From NCBI GenBank assembly GCA_013368325.1, contig JAACJK010000125.1, positions 89,442 through 153,441 of the forward strand: 64,000 bases of DNA. The letters are read 5' to 3'. The position numbers and the translations under genes are program-made. The stretch is from Ephemerocybe angulata. Lineage: Eukaryota; Basidiomycota; Agaricomycetes; Agaricales; Psathyrellaceae. The notes below the pieces were generated by a model. The model worked only from the letters and a program-made list of their open reading frames with translations, did no database searches and was not told where the DNA came from. Positions 49,126 through 58,044 of this stretch are shown piece after piece. Every line of letters starts with the position of its first letter. Within the stretch, counting starts at the first letter, position 1.

Positions 49126-49348
49126 TCTATGTAGCTGTATGCGCGTGATTGAGCCATGTGGGTAAACCGAATCAGCATGAACATGTATAGGCTACCTAAG
49201 ATAACATACAGCAACAGACGATCAGGCTCAATACAGAAGTTCGGTGGATACCAAGTGTATCCGACGATTTTTGGGTGCAAATCCCGGAGGGATTGCGACT
49301 CGAAACTCTTGACTGAGTCTGCGAGATGTCCAGAACCTGAGTGGCACA
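49126..49348 (-). repeat. B1 repeat of the Ngaro-like element
   Basis: 223 bp, identical to B2 and lying just downstream of the recombinase gene (which ends at 49426, leaving about 77 bp between). Confidence 0.92.
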
Positions 49349-49425
49349 CCCGGGTGCATAGGAGAGCAGCGACGCGTAGAACGAAGTAAGACATCCCGCT
49401 AACCAACAGGAGCAGCACGACGCAC

Positions 49426-50728
49426 CTAACGAACACGGGACGGCATGGTAATCCGCAGAAACGGCTCCAGAATTGGCGAAGCCTGAATATACGGCGCCAA
49501 GATGTTCGCATGCTGGCGCAGGTACAGCGTGAAGGCATCGCTGGCCCAGCGCCCGATGTTCTTGACCACGTCGAAGGGCACGCCCCGGAGGAGGTACTCC
49601 AACACGCCTCCAACGCGCAGCCCGTGACCCTTCAGGAGCTCAATCTCTGCAGCCTTGCAGACCTCAGCGATGCGGTCGTCGAAAGCTTTGCGCGAAAGCG
49701 GGCGGAAGCCCTTCTTGGGATGGACCCAGGAAAAAAGGTGATGCTGCGGGCCCGGAGCGTTCACCGACAGATGATTTGCCATAGCCCAGGCCGGATCCGC
49801 ATCCCCCTCCTGCGGGGACCACTGAACCGTTTCGCCTGTTGCACACGTCTTCGACCACGGGAGCTTGAAGGACGTCACAGGGAGTCCAAGTCTGCCGGAA
49901 GCCGGATCGGTGGACATAGCAGCCCGGCACACGTACCGAGCCGACCCCAGCTGCGTCCACTTGGTGAGGCTGGGAACCGTGAACTCGCCCAACCGAGCGA
50001 CGGACCAAAAGGTGGTGGTGAGGCAGGCGAAAACAGCCGCGTCCAGCGAGGTCGACAGATTGAGGTGCTGGCGGATTGTGGATATAATGGCAGGGGTGTA
50101 CGGCGCACGCTTCGGCTTCTTCGACTTTGGTGGAGCCAGGCGGGCACCTGCAGTGAGAGCAGCCGACATCCTAGTCTCGTCGGCGGACCACGCCAAGCCG
50201 TGAAGAGTATGCCAGGCCTTGATACCGAAGTAGTAGTTCTTCAGCGTCGAGCCCGAGTAGGAGCCCGCACACACCGAGATGAACTCCAAAAGAAGGGCCT
50301 CACTCGCAGGCCCGCGCAACGACTCCGGTACCGGTGGCTCCTTCCTATCACAAAAAAGGTGGAATGCAAGCAGACCCGCGCCGTAGGTACTCTGAGTCGA
50401 GGGAGCCCATGCGTGAGACAGCACGCCGTGGATGCGCCGGACCTGCTCTGCAGCAGAGCCATCGTCCTGAGGCACGGAGCTAGATACCGGAAACAGTTAG
50501 CATGCAGCCACGGGCATAAACACAGAACAGCGCGGCATACCGAAACGGACGCCACAGCAAAAGGCGCTCCTCTGACAGGCAGTGCGGACGCAGTGGAGAA
50601 ACCGCCGGTGTCAACATCGAGTCGTATGCCTTAGGCACCGAGGTCGAGGGCCCAGGCAACGGAGCAGCAGCAGCCAGCGTGAAAGGTCTAGTGTTCCTCG
50701 AGTGCAAGCCCCATGGCGTCTCGCTCAT
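49426..50728 (-). CDS. Tyrosine recombinase of the Ngaro-like element
   Basis: A DNA strand-transferase that integrates the circular element copy. I read it as two exons: 50728-50547, starting MSETPWGLHSRNTRPF and overlapping the end of the RT frame by 41 nt, and 50479-49426. The intron is 50546-50480 (67 nt) and the join gives RPSVPQDDGSAAEQ. The core-binding N-terminus is around SHAWAPSTQSTYGAGLLAF. Catalytic residues visible are Arg in VARLGEF, His-x-x-Arg in KGHGLRVGG, Trp in NIGRW and the nucleophile Tyr in FTLYLRQH. All are intact. If the intron is not used, a shorter protein could start at the GTG/ATG-like codon near 50475. Confidence 0.85.
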
Positions 50729-52853
50729 GGGCAGTACCGTCCTCGATGCCATCCGCTGCGCTGTGACAGAAATCACGGATGGGCTTGGCAGCTGCAGCCG
50801 GATAGCGTCCCTCCCGGAACAACCGAAGTTCAATGGGCGTGTAGGGGAGGGAGGCGTCAACAATGAAGCGAGAGAGGGAGGCGTCGAGCGGAACGGGAGG
50901 GAGGAGAAGTGACTGGGGAGGGTAGATGCCTCTGGAGGGCGCGTCGGCAGGGTTATCAGCGCTCCGCACGTAGGCCGGGTGGATGCAGTCGATGCGCCCA
51001 GCACCTCTGATAAAGTCGTGGATACGCCGAAACACCCCATTGACCGCAGAGTTCCGACTGCGTCCGTTCTTCCATCCTCCAACAACTCCTGCATTGTCAC
51101 CGTAGAGCCGGAGGTGCTGGTAATCGGGATAGGCGGCGCACGTGGCAGCAACGAGGAGCTCAAAACCGACCGCCTCAGCCCATCCAATGTCCCGCTGGCC
51201 GTCCAAAGTCTGCCACCCTGGGATGAGCCTCCAGGCACGCCAGCGGTCGCCGATGGTGATCCCGATTCCAATGCCAGAGCTTGCGTCAGAGTAAGCGGCG
51301 ACGTCGTGGACAGTGAAAGGAGGGGGAATGGGGCGCGAGAGGGACCCGGTGGCGAGGCAGCTGTCCCACCAGTCGAGGTCTGCAGCGACTGTCCGAGGTG
51401 CGTGGCGAGCAGCATGTGGACTCGCACTGGCGAGGCCGAGCATGGTCTCCAGTCCGGTGAGGTACGCTCGTCCTTCGGTGATAACCAGGCAGGTGTGAAG
51501 GAGCTTACCGTACAACCGCTGGACATCCTCCAGGGTGTGAGTCTTGGAAGACCGCCAGTCCGCGATCGCAGCACGATATTTCTCGCGTTTCGCAGGGGTA
51601 AGGGAGACCGTCCGAGCGTCGAGATCCCACCACATCCCAGTATACTCCGCTGCCGAGCTGAAAGGCCTGTCCTTCGAGCGCTCCCACACAAAACCGAGGT
51701 CCGTCGAAAGGTCGTCGATATCACTGAATGCATACGTGAACTTCGCATCCTCCGCTGAACGAGAGGAGGAGCCCGAGAGGTCCTGCAGAGGAAACGCACA
51801 ATCCTCGTGCATCTCATGAGTCCCGCCTCCCGAAACCTGACCAGCATCCCACCACAAACGCCCGCGCTCATGAATACAACCCCGCTCCCGAGCGTTCCTA
51901 GCCCAACCTGCACGCAACGCGTTATACTCCTCCAGATAGCGGCGAAGTATCCGGAGAAAGAAGTGGTCATCGACCCACTTCCCGACCGGCCCCATACCCC
52001 GCGCGCGCACGATGTCGCACGCCGCATCGTCGAGCTGGCCGTGAACTCCTCCAGACGAAACTGTCCCGAAAGCGGCCGCAGTGTCGAGGGCAATCCTCCC
52101 ATCGCGCAACCGAACCGCCGCAGCCGCCCACTGAGACGGGTGTAGGGGAACGGTACGGAAGGCTTCAGCAACATCCCGAATGGCGATTTGAGAGCCAGGA
52201 GGAAGCTGGGAGATGAGTAGGAAAAGGACAGTGAACGTACCCCACGTGCATGGAAACTGGGAAGAGTCGATGAAGGAATTGACGGAGGGAGAGGGGAAGG
52301 GACGAGAGATCTTGAGGGGGAATGAGAAGTTCTGGATGGGGCGGAATTTTCCTGGTCTTCCAGGTTTTGGTATGATGGAGAAGGGCGACGTCTGGAAGGG
52401 ACCGATAAGGGCCAGAGCGTCTGCCACAGACATAGGGCCAATGTACCGGCCTTTTTCAAGCTCGACGCCAACGATAGCGTCGAACTCGGAAGCGAACTCG
52501 TCAACAGAGGGGCGGTTGGGTGGACTTTGAATGACGGAGATAACGGGGAAACCGAGAATGAAACCATGCCTGATACCCTCAACGACCGCCCCGTGCCTAC
52601 CCAGCAGTCCAGCACTGGCGAGCTCGCGCTCCCACGCACGCCAGTGGTACGGCGTGCATGGCTCAGATCTTCTCCGTTCGAGGGCAGTCCTGAGCGCCGT
52701 GAGAGGAGGAGCCACATCCCGAGCAGAGATGGTTGCTGTCGTGGGAGCGGCTGCGACAGGCGCCAAGGCCCTTCTGCCAATCGAAGCAGAGCCGCTGGTC
52801 CCCGTCGAGGAGCCTGAGTGTCTTGCCCACTCGGTGGGACGCTGCGGGGAGTC
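50688..52853 (-). CDS. Reverse transcriptase-RNase H of the Ngaro-like element, 5' end truncated
   Basis: An open frame from the truncated end of the element to a stop at 50688; the first Met is at 52766. RT blocks include FSIIPKPGRPGKFRPIQNF, AIRDVAEAFRTVPLHPSQW (catalytic Asp) and the GKWVDDHFF motif that supplies the paired Asp of YxDD. RNase H follows with AYSDASSGIGIGITI, GWAEAVGFELLVAA, LRLYGDNAGVVGGW and YVRSADNPADAPSRG (Asp, Glu, Asp, Asp). Domain order RT-RH without an aspartic protease or DDE integrase is the DIRS pattern. The frame stays open into the right 52-bp repeat, but that part is host-derived and not element protein. Confidence 0.88.
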   Translation of the reverse strand, partial: DSPQRPTEWARHSGSSTGTSGSASIGRRALAPVAAAPTTATISARDVAPPLTALRTALERRRSEPCTPYHWRAWERELASAGLLGRHGAVVEGIRHGFILGFPVISVIQSPPNRPSVDEFASEFDAIVGVELEKGRYIGPMSVADALALIGPFQTSPFSIIPKPGRPGKFRPIQNFSFPLKISRPFPSPSVNSFIDSSQFPCTWGTFTVLFLLISQLPPGSQIAIRDVAEAFRTVPLHPSQWAAAAVRLRDGRIALDTAAAFGTVSSGGVHGQLDDAACDIVRARGMGPVGKWVDDHFFLRILRRYLEEYNALRAGWARNARERGCIHERGRLWWDAGQVSGGGTHEMHEDCAFPLQDLSGSSSRSAEDAKFTYAFSDIDDLSTDLGFVWERSKDRPFSSAAEYTGMWWDLDARTVSLTPAKREKYRAAIADWRSSKTHTLEDVQRLYGKLLHTCLVITEGRAYLTGLETMLGLASASPHAARHAPRTVAADLDWWDSCLATGSLSRPIPPPFTVHDVAAYSDASSGIGIGITIGDRWRAWRLIPGWQTLDGQRDIGWAEAVGFELLVAATCAAYPDYQHLRLYGDNAGVVGGWKNGRSRNSAVNGVFRRIHDFIRGAGRIDCIHPAYVRSADNPADAPSRGIYPPQSLLLPPVPLDASLSRFIVDASLPYTPIELRLFREGRYPAAAAKPIRDFCHSAADGIEDGTAHERDAMGLALEEH

Positions 52854-52905
52854 ATATCCGTTTGGAAGCTGACAAATACTTTCCCAGCATTCAACTTGAT
52901 GGCAG
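52854..52905 (+). repeat. 52-bp flanking direct repeat, right copy
   Basis: Identical to 48629-48680. It repeats the end of ppo (intron 3' part, terminal exon, stop) directly against the truncated 5' end of the retroelement. Confidence 0.93.
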
Positions 52906-53147
52906 GCTAAGGAGTTTAGCGCAGCGTCTACGACTGTTCGCCGTAGGACAAGCTAGGGCAGAGAGGTTGCGTGATTGACGCGGTCACACGCGTCACGTTT
53001 TGCCTGGCCGCGCGTTCGATTTGCGCGCAGGACTTTTGGTCCTTGCTTTCTTCCTTATCGTCCGCTTGTCCAGCAAGCGCATACATCTGTCTAGATCGCT
53101 GCGATCTCCTAGATTTTCGTCTAAATACCATCCTTCTACTACTCAGT

Positions 53148-54440
53148 ATGCGTGCCGTCAAGCCAGCTGGTCAAGCTCTGGCCGATATGTCGTTATCGGA
53201 CAAGATCGCCTTCAACGCCACGATTCAGGCCCGGAACATCAAGCGTGCCATGGGTCGCCCGCTCAAGGCTAAGGACACCGAGATCCCGTCTTATCTCACC
53301 ATCGGCGAGCCGGAAGGTTTCACGGCGACGTCGGACGAAGAGTCTTTGTTGGGATTGGACACCCCGGCGCAGGAGAAAGATAAGGAAGATGACGATATCG
53401 GATCCTATACCCCAGGCACCATGAGGAAGTTCATGGCCTTTGCGGGCAAGTTTCTCTCTAAGCGCTCCCGTTCTGACGATGCAGAGCCCTCTTCGTCGAA
53501 GAAGTCTAGGCTGGTGAAGCGCCCTGCCGTCAAGGAGACGCTCATCGGTGTGGGCGAGTCCCTGCCTTTGCTGCCCCCGGAAGATTACAACCTCATCTGG
53601 CACTCCCATGAACACGTCCCGATCTCGCTCTTCACGAGGGACTCGATCGTCCTGTGCCACTCAAAAGGCAATTCTCTCAAGTCTATCAAGGGTTACGTTG
53701 GCGATGACAACAAGAAGTCTCCCCTCATCAACCCGGAGGACCCTCGCTTCCCGGCCGAAGACACTCTCGAGTTTCACGTCTGGGCCGGCGCGGCTGAACT
53801 CATGTCCCAATGGGCGAACACTCTCGACGTGGATGGCACAGTTGGCGCCTGGATGAGGCAGCACCTCTCCTGGTGCAACTTGAAAATCACGAGGGAGGGT
53901 GAAGACTGGGATCTGATCCGCAGCTTCGACATCGCCCAGCGTAAGGAGTATCACATTCGCCCCTTTGTCTTCTCGACGAGATCTCACCGTGACAGGCTTT
54001 TGGACCACGAGCGCACCCTGAACAAGGAGAGGGCCGCTGCTGCCGCAGCCGCAGCTGCTGCGTACACTTCCTCCAGCCGTGGCGGCGGAGGGGGAGGTGG
54101 AGGTCGTCAAGGCGGGTCCTCGAGCAACAGTCGGTCCTTTCGAGAGGGGCAGCCGAGCAAGTCCGCCTCGACCTGCCTTGTCTGCGGCAACAAAGGACAC
54201 CGTAGTGATGCATGCCACGCCCAGACCCTCCGTGGCGGAGGAGCCCTGTTCGCCAAGGTTATCGATGGGAAGATTGTCACCATTGCCGGCTCCAAGCCCA
54301 TCTGCGGCGCGTGGAATATCTCCGGTAAGGCCAGCCAGTATTGTCGCCATAACCGCGCCGAGCACGCCTGCTCGTTCTGTGGGAAGTCCGAGCATCACGC
54401 GTTGTCCTGGACATGCGTCGCGAAGCCCGAGTCGGCTTGA
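53148..54440 (+). CDS. Gag-like protein of the second DIRS-type element
   Basis: 430 residues from MRAVKPAGQALADMSLSDKI; an in-frame Met at 52971 exists, but the segment before 53148 is hydrophobic and not gag-like. A basic run (KRSRSDDAEPSSSKKSRLVKR) may be a nuclear signal. Poly-Ala (about residue 300) and poly-Gly tracts precede a zinc knuckle CLVCGNKGHRSDACH. A terminal Cys/His block follows (CGAWNISGKASQYCRHN, CSFCGKSEHHALSWTC) and is shared with the stand-alone gene at 39863-41101. It is expected to bind element RNA or DNA in particles. Confidence 0.82.
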   Translation: MRAVKPAGQALADMSLSDKIAFNATIQARNIKRAMGRPLKAKDTEIPSYLTIGEPEGFTATSDEESLLGLDTPAQEKDKEDDDIGSYTPGTMRKFMAFAGKFLSKRSRSDDAEPSSSKKSRLVKRPAVKETLIGVGESLPLLPPEDYNLIWHSHEHVPISLFTRDSIVLCHSKGNSLKSIKGYVGDDNKKSPLINPEDPRFPAEDTLEFHVWAGAAELMSQWANTLDVDGTVGAWMRQHLSWCNLKITREGEDWDLIRSFDIAQRKEYHIRPFVFSTRSHRDRLLDHERTLNKERAAAAAAAAAAYTSSSRGGGGGGGGRQGGSSSNSRSFREGQPSKSASTCLVCGNKGHRSDACHAQTLRGGGALFAKVIDGKIVTIAGSKPICGAWNISGKASQYCRHNRAEHACSFCGKSEHHALSWTCVAKPESA

Positions 54441-56446
54441 TGCTCCTCGCTCCCATATCACTGGTGAGCTGCTCCCCCCCCCTTTACCTGCAGACATCAC
54501 CTCGACGCACCCCGACATCCTCAACCGTATCTGTACCCCCTATGACGCCGACGCCTTTGACACCATCTTCGACTCCTACCCTCACCTCAGAGAAGAAAAC
54601 CCCCACCTCACCGAGAAACTATGCCATGGCTTCCCAATGGGAGTCTTCCCTCAACTCACGGAAACGACTGTGTACCCCAACAACCCCTCTGCTGAAGAAC
54701 ACCTAGACTTTATCGATGAATATTTCGCGGAAGAAGTGGAAGCCGAACGGATGAGCGGCCCATACAGCAAGAAAGAAGTGGAAGAGATCCTGGGGGGATC
54801 TTTCCAATGCCACCCTCTCTCGATCGACGAGAAGGAGATTGAAGGGAGCTTTGAGCTCAAGCCCCGTATGTGCATCAACCTGTCCAAAGGGACGAAGTCC
54901 CGCCCATCAGCAAACTCCTACGCCGACAAAGAAGAGTTCCCCACCCACTATGACCCCGCATCGCAACTCGGTGACCTGGTGAGTACTCGCTTTCTCGGTT
55001 TCCTTTTCCCCCCTCCATTCTCGCCTGCTGGCAGCGCTCGGCGCTTTTCTATGGGTCTCGCACCCGGGTTGCATACCCAAGGCTTCGGCCTGTGCTGCAC
55101 GCACAACACGCTTCGTGCGTGGGCCTCGGGCCATTCGGGTCGAGCACCCAGTGCCGCTGCACATCGTCTTGGACGCCGAGGCTGCCAGCTCCCTCACGTA
55201 TTGTTGTCGAACAGCCGTTCTGACCCCCGTCGTTGCGACAGGTTGCCATTGCCCCCGGGGGACTCGTGCCATGGTAGTGGACGTCTCCAAGTTCCATCGG
55301 CGCTCCCCCATCGCTCCAGCACACAAGCGATGGTTCGTCATGCAGGGACGGAAGGGCCAGCTGTACATCCAACACTGCTGCCCCTTCGGTGCGACTGCTT
55401 CGGAGAGCAACTCGGGCCAGGTCAGCAAGGCTGTCCTCGGCATCTGGAGGGCGAAGGGCATCGGGCCCAACGGGAAGTGGTCGGACGACATCTACAACTT
55501 CAACTATCCTTCCTCGGGCTCTGGCACGGAAGATGACCCCTACGTCTACCCCTACGACGAGAACGATGTTCTCATGGCTGTCGCCGCCACCGGCATGCCG
55601 TTCCACCCGTTCACCAAGAAGGGCCAACCGTTTGACACCACCTTCGACTACGTCGGCATGGTCTGGGACCTCTCTGCGAAGACGGTCGGCGTCCGGGAGG
55701 AGAAGAGGAGAAAGTTTCTCTTCCGGGCGGAAGTGTTTCTCGACGCCGCTGCGAACGGTGTGGTCACCGAGGAGGAGTGCATGAAGATTCATGGCTCCCT
55801 CTGTCATCTGGCCTTCGTCTACCGCCTCGGGCGCTCCCACCTCTCCTCCCTCTCCTCCTTCATCTCTCGATTCAACGATTACCCCCACGGCACCTCCCTT
55901 CATGCTCCCCCTTCTCTCGTCACGGACATGCGCTGGTGGGCAGCTCAGCTGAGTGAGCCCGGTTTCACGAGGACGCTGCTCCCATTAGGAGAGGTCCTGG
56001 ATCTTGGTATCAGTGTCGACGCTTCGACGGTGTGGGGCGTAGGCCTGAAGTGGGGTGACGAGTGGGATGCGTGGAAGGTGAAGGAAGGGTGGAAGGGTCC
56101 GTGGAGGGACATCGGCTGGCTGGAGTGCCTTGCCATCGAGTTGCTCGTGATGCACCTGGAAGCGAAGGGCTATCACGATTGTCGTGTCCGACTGCTGTCC
56201 GACAACCAGGGTATCATCGGAGCTTACTGGAAGGGGCGTTCGAGGAACGCAGAGGTTAATTATTCTATTCGTCGTTTCATGTCTATCTTGGACTCTCTGC
56301 ATGTTTCTCTTGAAGTTGAGTATGTTGCTTCGGCAGACAACCCGGCTGACCCCATCTCGCGCGGAGAATTGGGCACGCCGGACCTGCAGCTTTCCCCTTC
56401 GATTTCGCTCCCGGAGGAGCTCAGACCTTTCATTGTTCATGTTTAG
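54441..56446 (+). CDS. RT-RNase H of the second DIRS-type element, frame interrupted near 55235-55260
   Basis: The N-terminal part (PPPLPADITSTHPDILNRI to YDPASQLGDL) is open in the +1 frame relative to gag, with no early Met. It must be reached by splicing, frameshift or a start inside gag, since that frame is open from 54079. A segment of about 260 bp (54980-55240) looks intronic, with GTGAGT donor after GDL and TTGCGACAG acceptor. Even so, the next block needs one base more in the C-run of GTTGCCATTGCCCCCGGGGG to give VAIAPRGTRAM. RT then has VVDVSKFHRRSPIAP, CCPFGATASESNSG and GKWSDDIYNF. RNase H has GISVDAS, WLECLAIELLV, RLLSDNQGIIGAY and YVASADNPADPISRG. Catalytic residues look intact; the frame break may inactivate it. 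Confidence 0.75.
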
Positions 56447-57992
56447 TTTTACACGTTCTTTCTATGCGGCGGAGGTCTCCGTCGCGAGCAAGGAGGAGGA
56501 GCAGAGGAAGAGGGCGCTCGCTCGTCGAGTGTCCGAATCCGCTCCACCGCGCACCTCCTTGGCTCATAGCTTCTCTGTTTCTCCTCTTGCTCTCTTGGAC
56601 TCTTCGACTCCGTCTTCTTCTCTGAATGGTTCTCCCGCTTTGCATTTGGACTCCCCGTACGATACTTTGTCTGCCACTAATCACATCTTGTCATCAACCC
56701 TTTCCTCCATCGGTGACGTGGTCACCTCCCGTCCGAGTGTTGGTCGCGTCGTCAAGGCCAGGCGTCCCCGCTTGGCTAAGGACTCCCACTACGTGAGATC
56801 CGATCTCAGGCCGGAGAGCTCTCCCGCCCACCTCCGCATCGCCCACTGGATTACGCCATGGTCTCTCCGTCAGCTCGACGAGATGCGTCGAGAGCTCCCC
56901 CCGAGTTCCATCAGGAAGATCAACGAGGTATTGGTTCAGTCCTGGTGCCAGGAGACCCGTTCCACTCAGGGTGCCGCTCTTCTCCGCTTCACCGAGCACT
57001 GTGACGAACTGGGGATTCCGGAGGAGAACCGAATGCCGGCGTCCCCTTACCTCCTTGCCTCGTTCGTCTCGAAGCACGCAGGCAGGGTCTCGGAGAGTTG
57101 CATCGACGGGTGGATGTCGTCGCTCCACGCTTGGCACACGGTCAACAACGCCCCTTGGAAGGGCGATGGGTCCTTCGTATCCCAGGTGAAGAAAGGGGCC
57201 GCGAAGCTCGCACCACCCCCGAAGCCTCCTCGCATGCCGGTCACTCTGCAGCATATGAAAGTTCTTCAGCGCGGCCTTGATCTGTTCAACCCTTTCGACG
57301 CCGCTGTGTGGGCCGTGGCCACCTGCGCCTTTTGGGGATGCTGCCGCCTGGGCGAGCTTACCGTGGAGTTCGACAGCTTCGTCGACCCGAAACACTCGGT
57401 GCTAAGGTCATTCGCGAACGTGAGCTTCGGCTCCTCCTCGAGCTCGGCTCCCATCCCGGGTCGGACAGTGTCCTTCCGCATCCCCTGGACGAAGACTACG
57501 CGCGCCGAGGGTGCAGTACTCACGATCTCGGGAGAAGAGTCCCTCTCCCCTTTCCATGCCATGAAGAACCACTTGGCTATCTCGAAGGACGCTCCTTCCG
57601 ACTCGCACCTCTTCTCCTACAAGGACGGCGAAGGGTGCTGGCACCCGATGACGAAAGCCAGGTTCATGGCTCGGTGCAACGAACTATGGGTCGCGGAGGG
57701 CCTTGAGGAGCTCGACGGCCATGGTTTCCGAATTGGTGGCTCGACGGGGTTACTACTGGGCGGGGTTCCGCCCCACGTTGTCGCGATGGTCGGGAGGTGG
57801 AAATCACTCACCTTCCTGAGATACTGGAGGAATGTTTCCGAGATCATAGTTAACTCGATCGCTTCATGCTATGACAAGACTCGGATTGACTCCTTCTGTA
57901 CCTCGAGTAGCTTATTGTGTATAATTGATTGCTCTTGTTGCATCGCTCGCTCTGGGTTGGGACCGAAGGTCCAGCGCTGCTGGATCTCGTGA
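56439..57992 (+). CDS. Tyrosine recombinase of the second DIRS-type element
   Basis: It starts MFSFTRSFYAAEVSVASKEE, overlapping the RT stop by 8 nt (ATGTTTAG), an arrangement that suggests stop-restart translation. After a Ser-rich leader, the core-binding region runs around STQGAALLRFTEHCDELGI. Catalytic residues are Arg in CCRLGELTV, then HLFSYKDGEG, His-x-x-Arg in DGHGFRIGGSTGLLL, Trp in MVGRWKS and Tyr in FLRYWRNVSE. The set is complete. The last 45 or so residues before the stop at 57990-57992 are Cys/Ser-rich and probably unimportant read-on. Confidence 0.86.
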   Translation: MFSFTRSFYAAEVSVASKEEEQRKRALARRVSESAPPRTSLAHSFSVSPLALLDSSTPSSSLNGSPALHLDSPYDTLSATNHILSSTLSSIGDVVTSRPSVGRVVKARRPRLAKDSHYVRSDLRPESSPAHLRIAHWITPWSLRQLDEMRRELPPSSIRKINEVLVQSWCQETRSTQGAALLRFTEHCDELGIPEENRMPASPYLLASFVSKHAGRVSESCIDGWMSSLHAWHTVNNAPWKGDGSFVSQVKKGAAKLAPPPKPPRMPVTLQHMKVLQRGLDLFNPFDAAVWAVATCAFWGCCRLGELTVEFDSFVDPKHSVLRSFANVSFGSSSSSAPIPGRTVSFRIPWTKTTRAEGAVLTISGEESLSPFHAMKNHLAISKDAPSDSHLFSYKDGEGCWHPMTKARFMARCNELWVAEGLEELDGHGFRIGGSTGLLLGGVPPHVVAMVGRWKSLTFLRYWRNVSEIIVNSIASCYDKTRIDSFCTSSSLLCIIDCSCCIARSGLGPKVQRCWIS

Positions 57993-58044
57993 TGGTTTGT
58001 GAGCTTCGCTCTGCTATGGTGGTTCACGGATCCAGCGCAGCTGG
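57971..58044. repeat. Imperfect inverted repeat at recombinase 3' end
   Basis: Arms 57971-57986 (CCAGCGCTGCTGGATC) and 58029-58044 (GATCCAGCGCAGCTGG) pair at 13 of 16 positions around a 42-bp loop. It could be a terminator hairpin or part of the element end. Confidence 0.5.

Larger units (their letters stand above)
48681..52853 (-). mobile_element. Ngaro-like DIRS (tyrosine-recombinase) retrotransposon, 5'-truncated
   Basis: A 4,173-bp insertion read leftward. It has an RT-RNase H frame (52853-50688), a tyrosine-recombinase gene (50728-49426) and a terminal B1-A2-B2 arrangement: B1 49126-49348, A2 48904-49125, B2 48681-48903, with B1 and B2 identical over 223 bp. That is the split-direct-repeat structure known for Ngaro-type elements, whose matching A1 normally lies at the other end before gag. 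Gag and A1 are absent, so the 5' end is truncated. The insertion is bounded on both sides by a perfect 52-bp repeat. Perfect identity of B1/B2 and intact recombinase motifs suggest recent insertion. Confidence 0.85.

Noticed and set aside
49510..50634. 374-residue plus-strand frame over the recombinase
   Set aside because: Antisense shadow of the tyrosine recombinase; composition and lack of motifs argue against coding.
50480..52894. 804-residue leftward open frame
   Set aside because: It is the shadow frame of the RT-RNase H gene, Ser/Pro/Arg-rich with no domain motifs. Only its last part (after 50728) is real, as the first exon of the recombinase.
55049..55903. 284-residue leftward frame over the second RT
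   Set aside because: Antisense shadow; the plus strand carries clear RT motifs.
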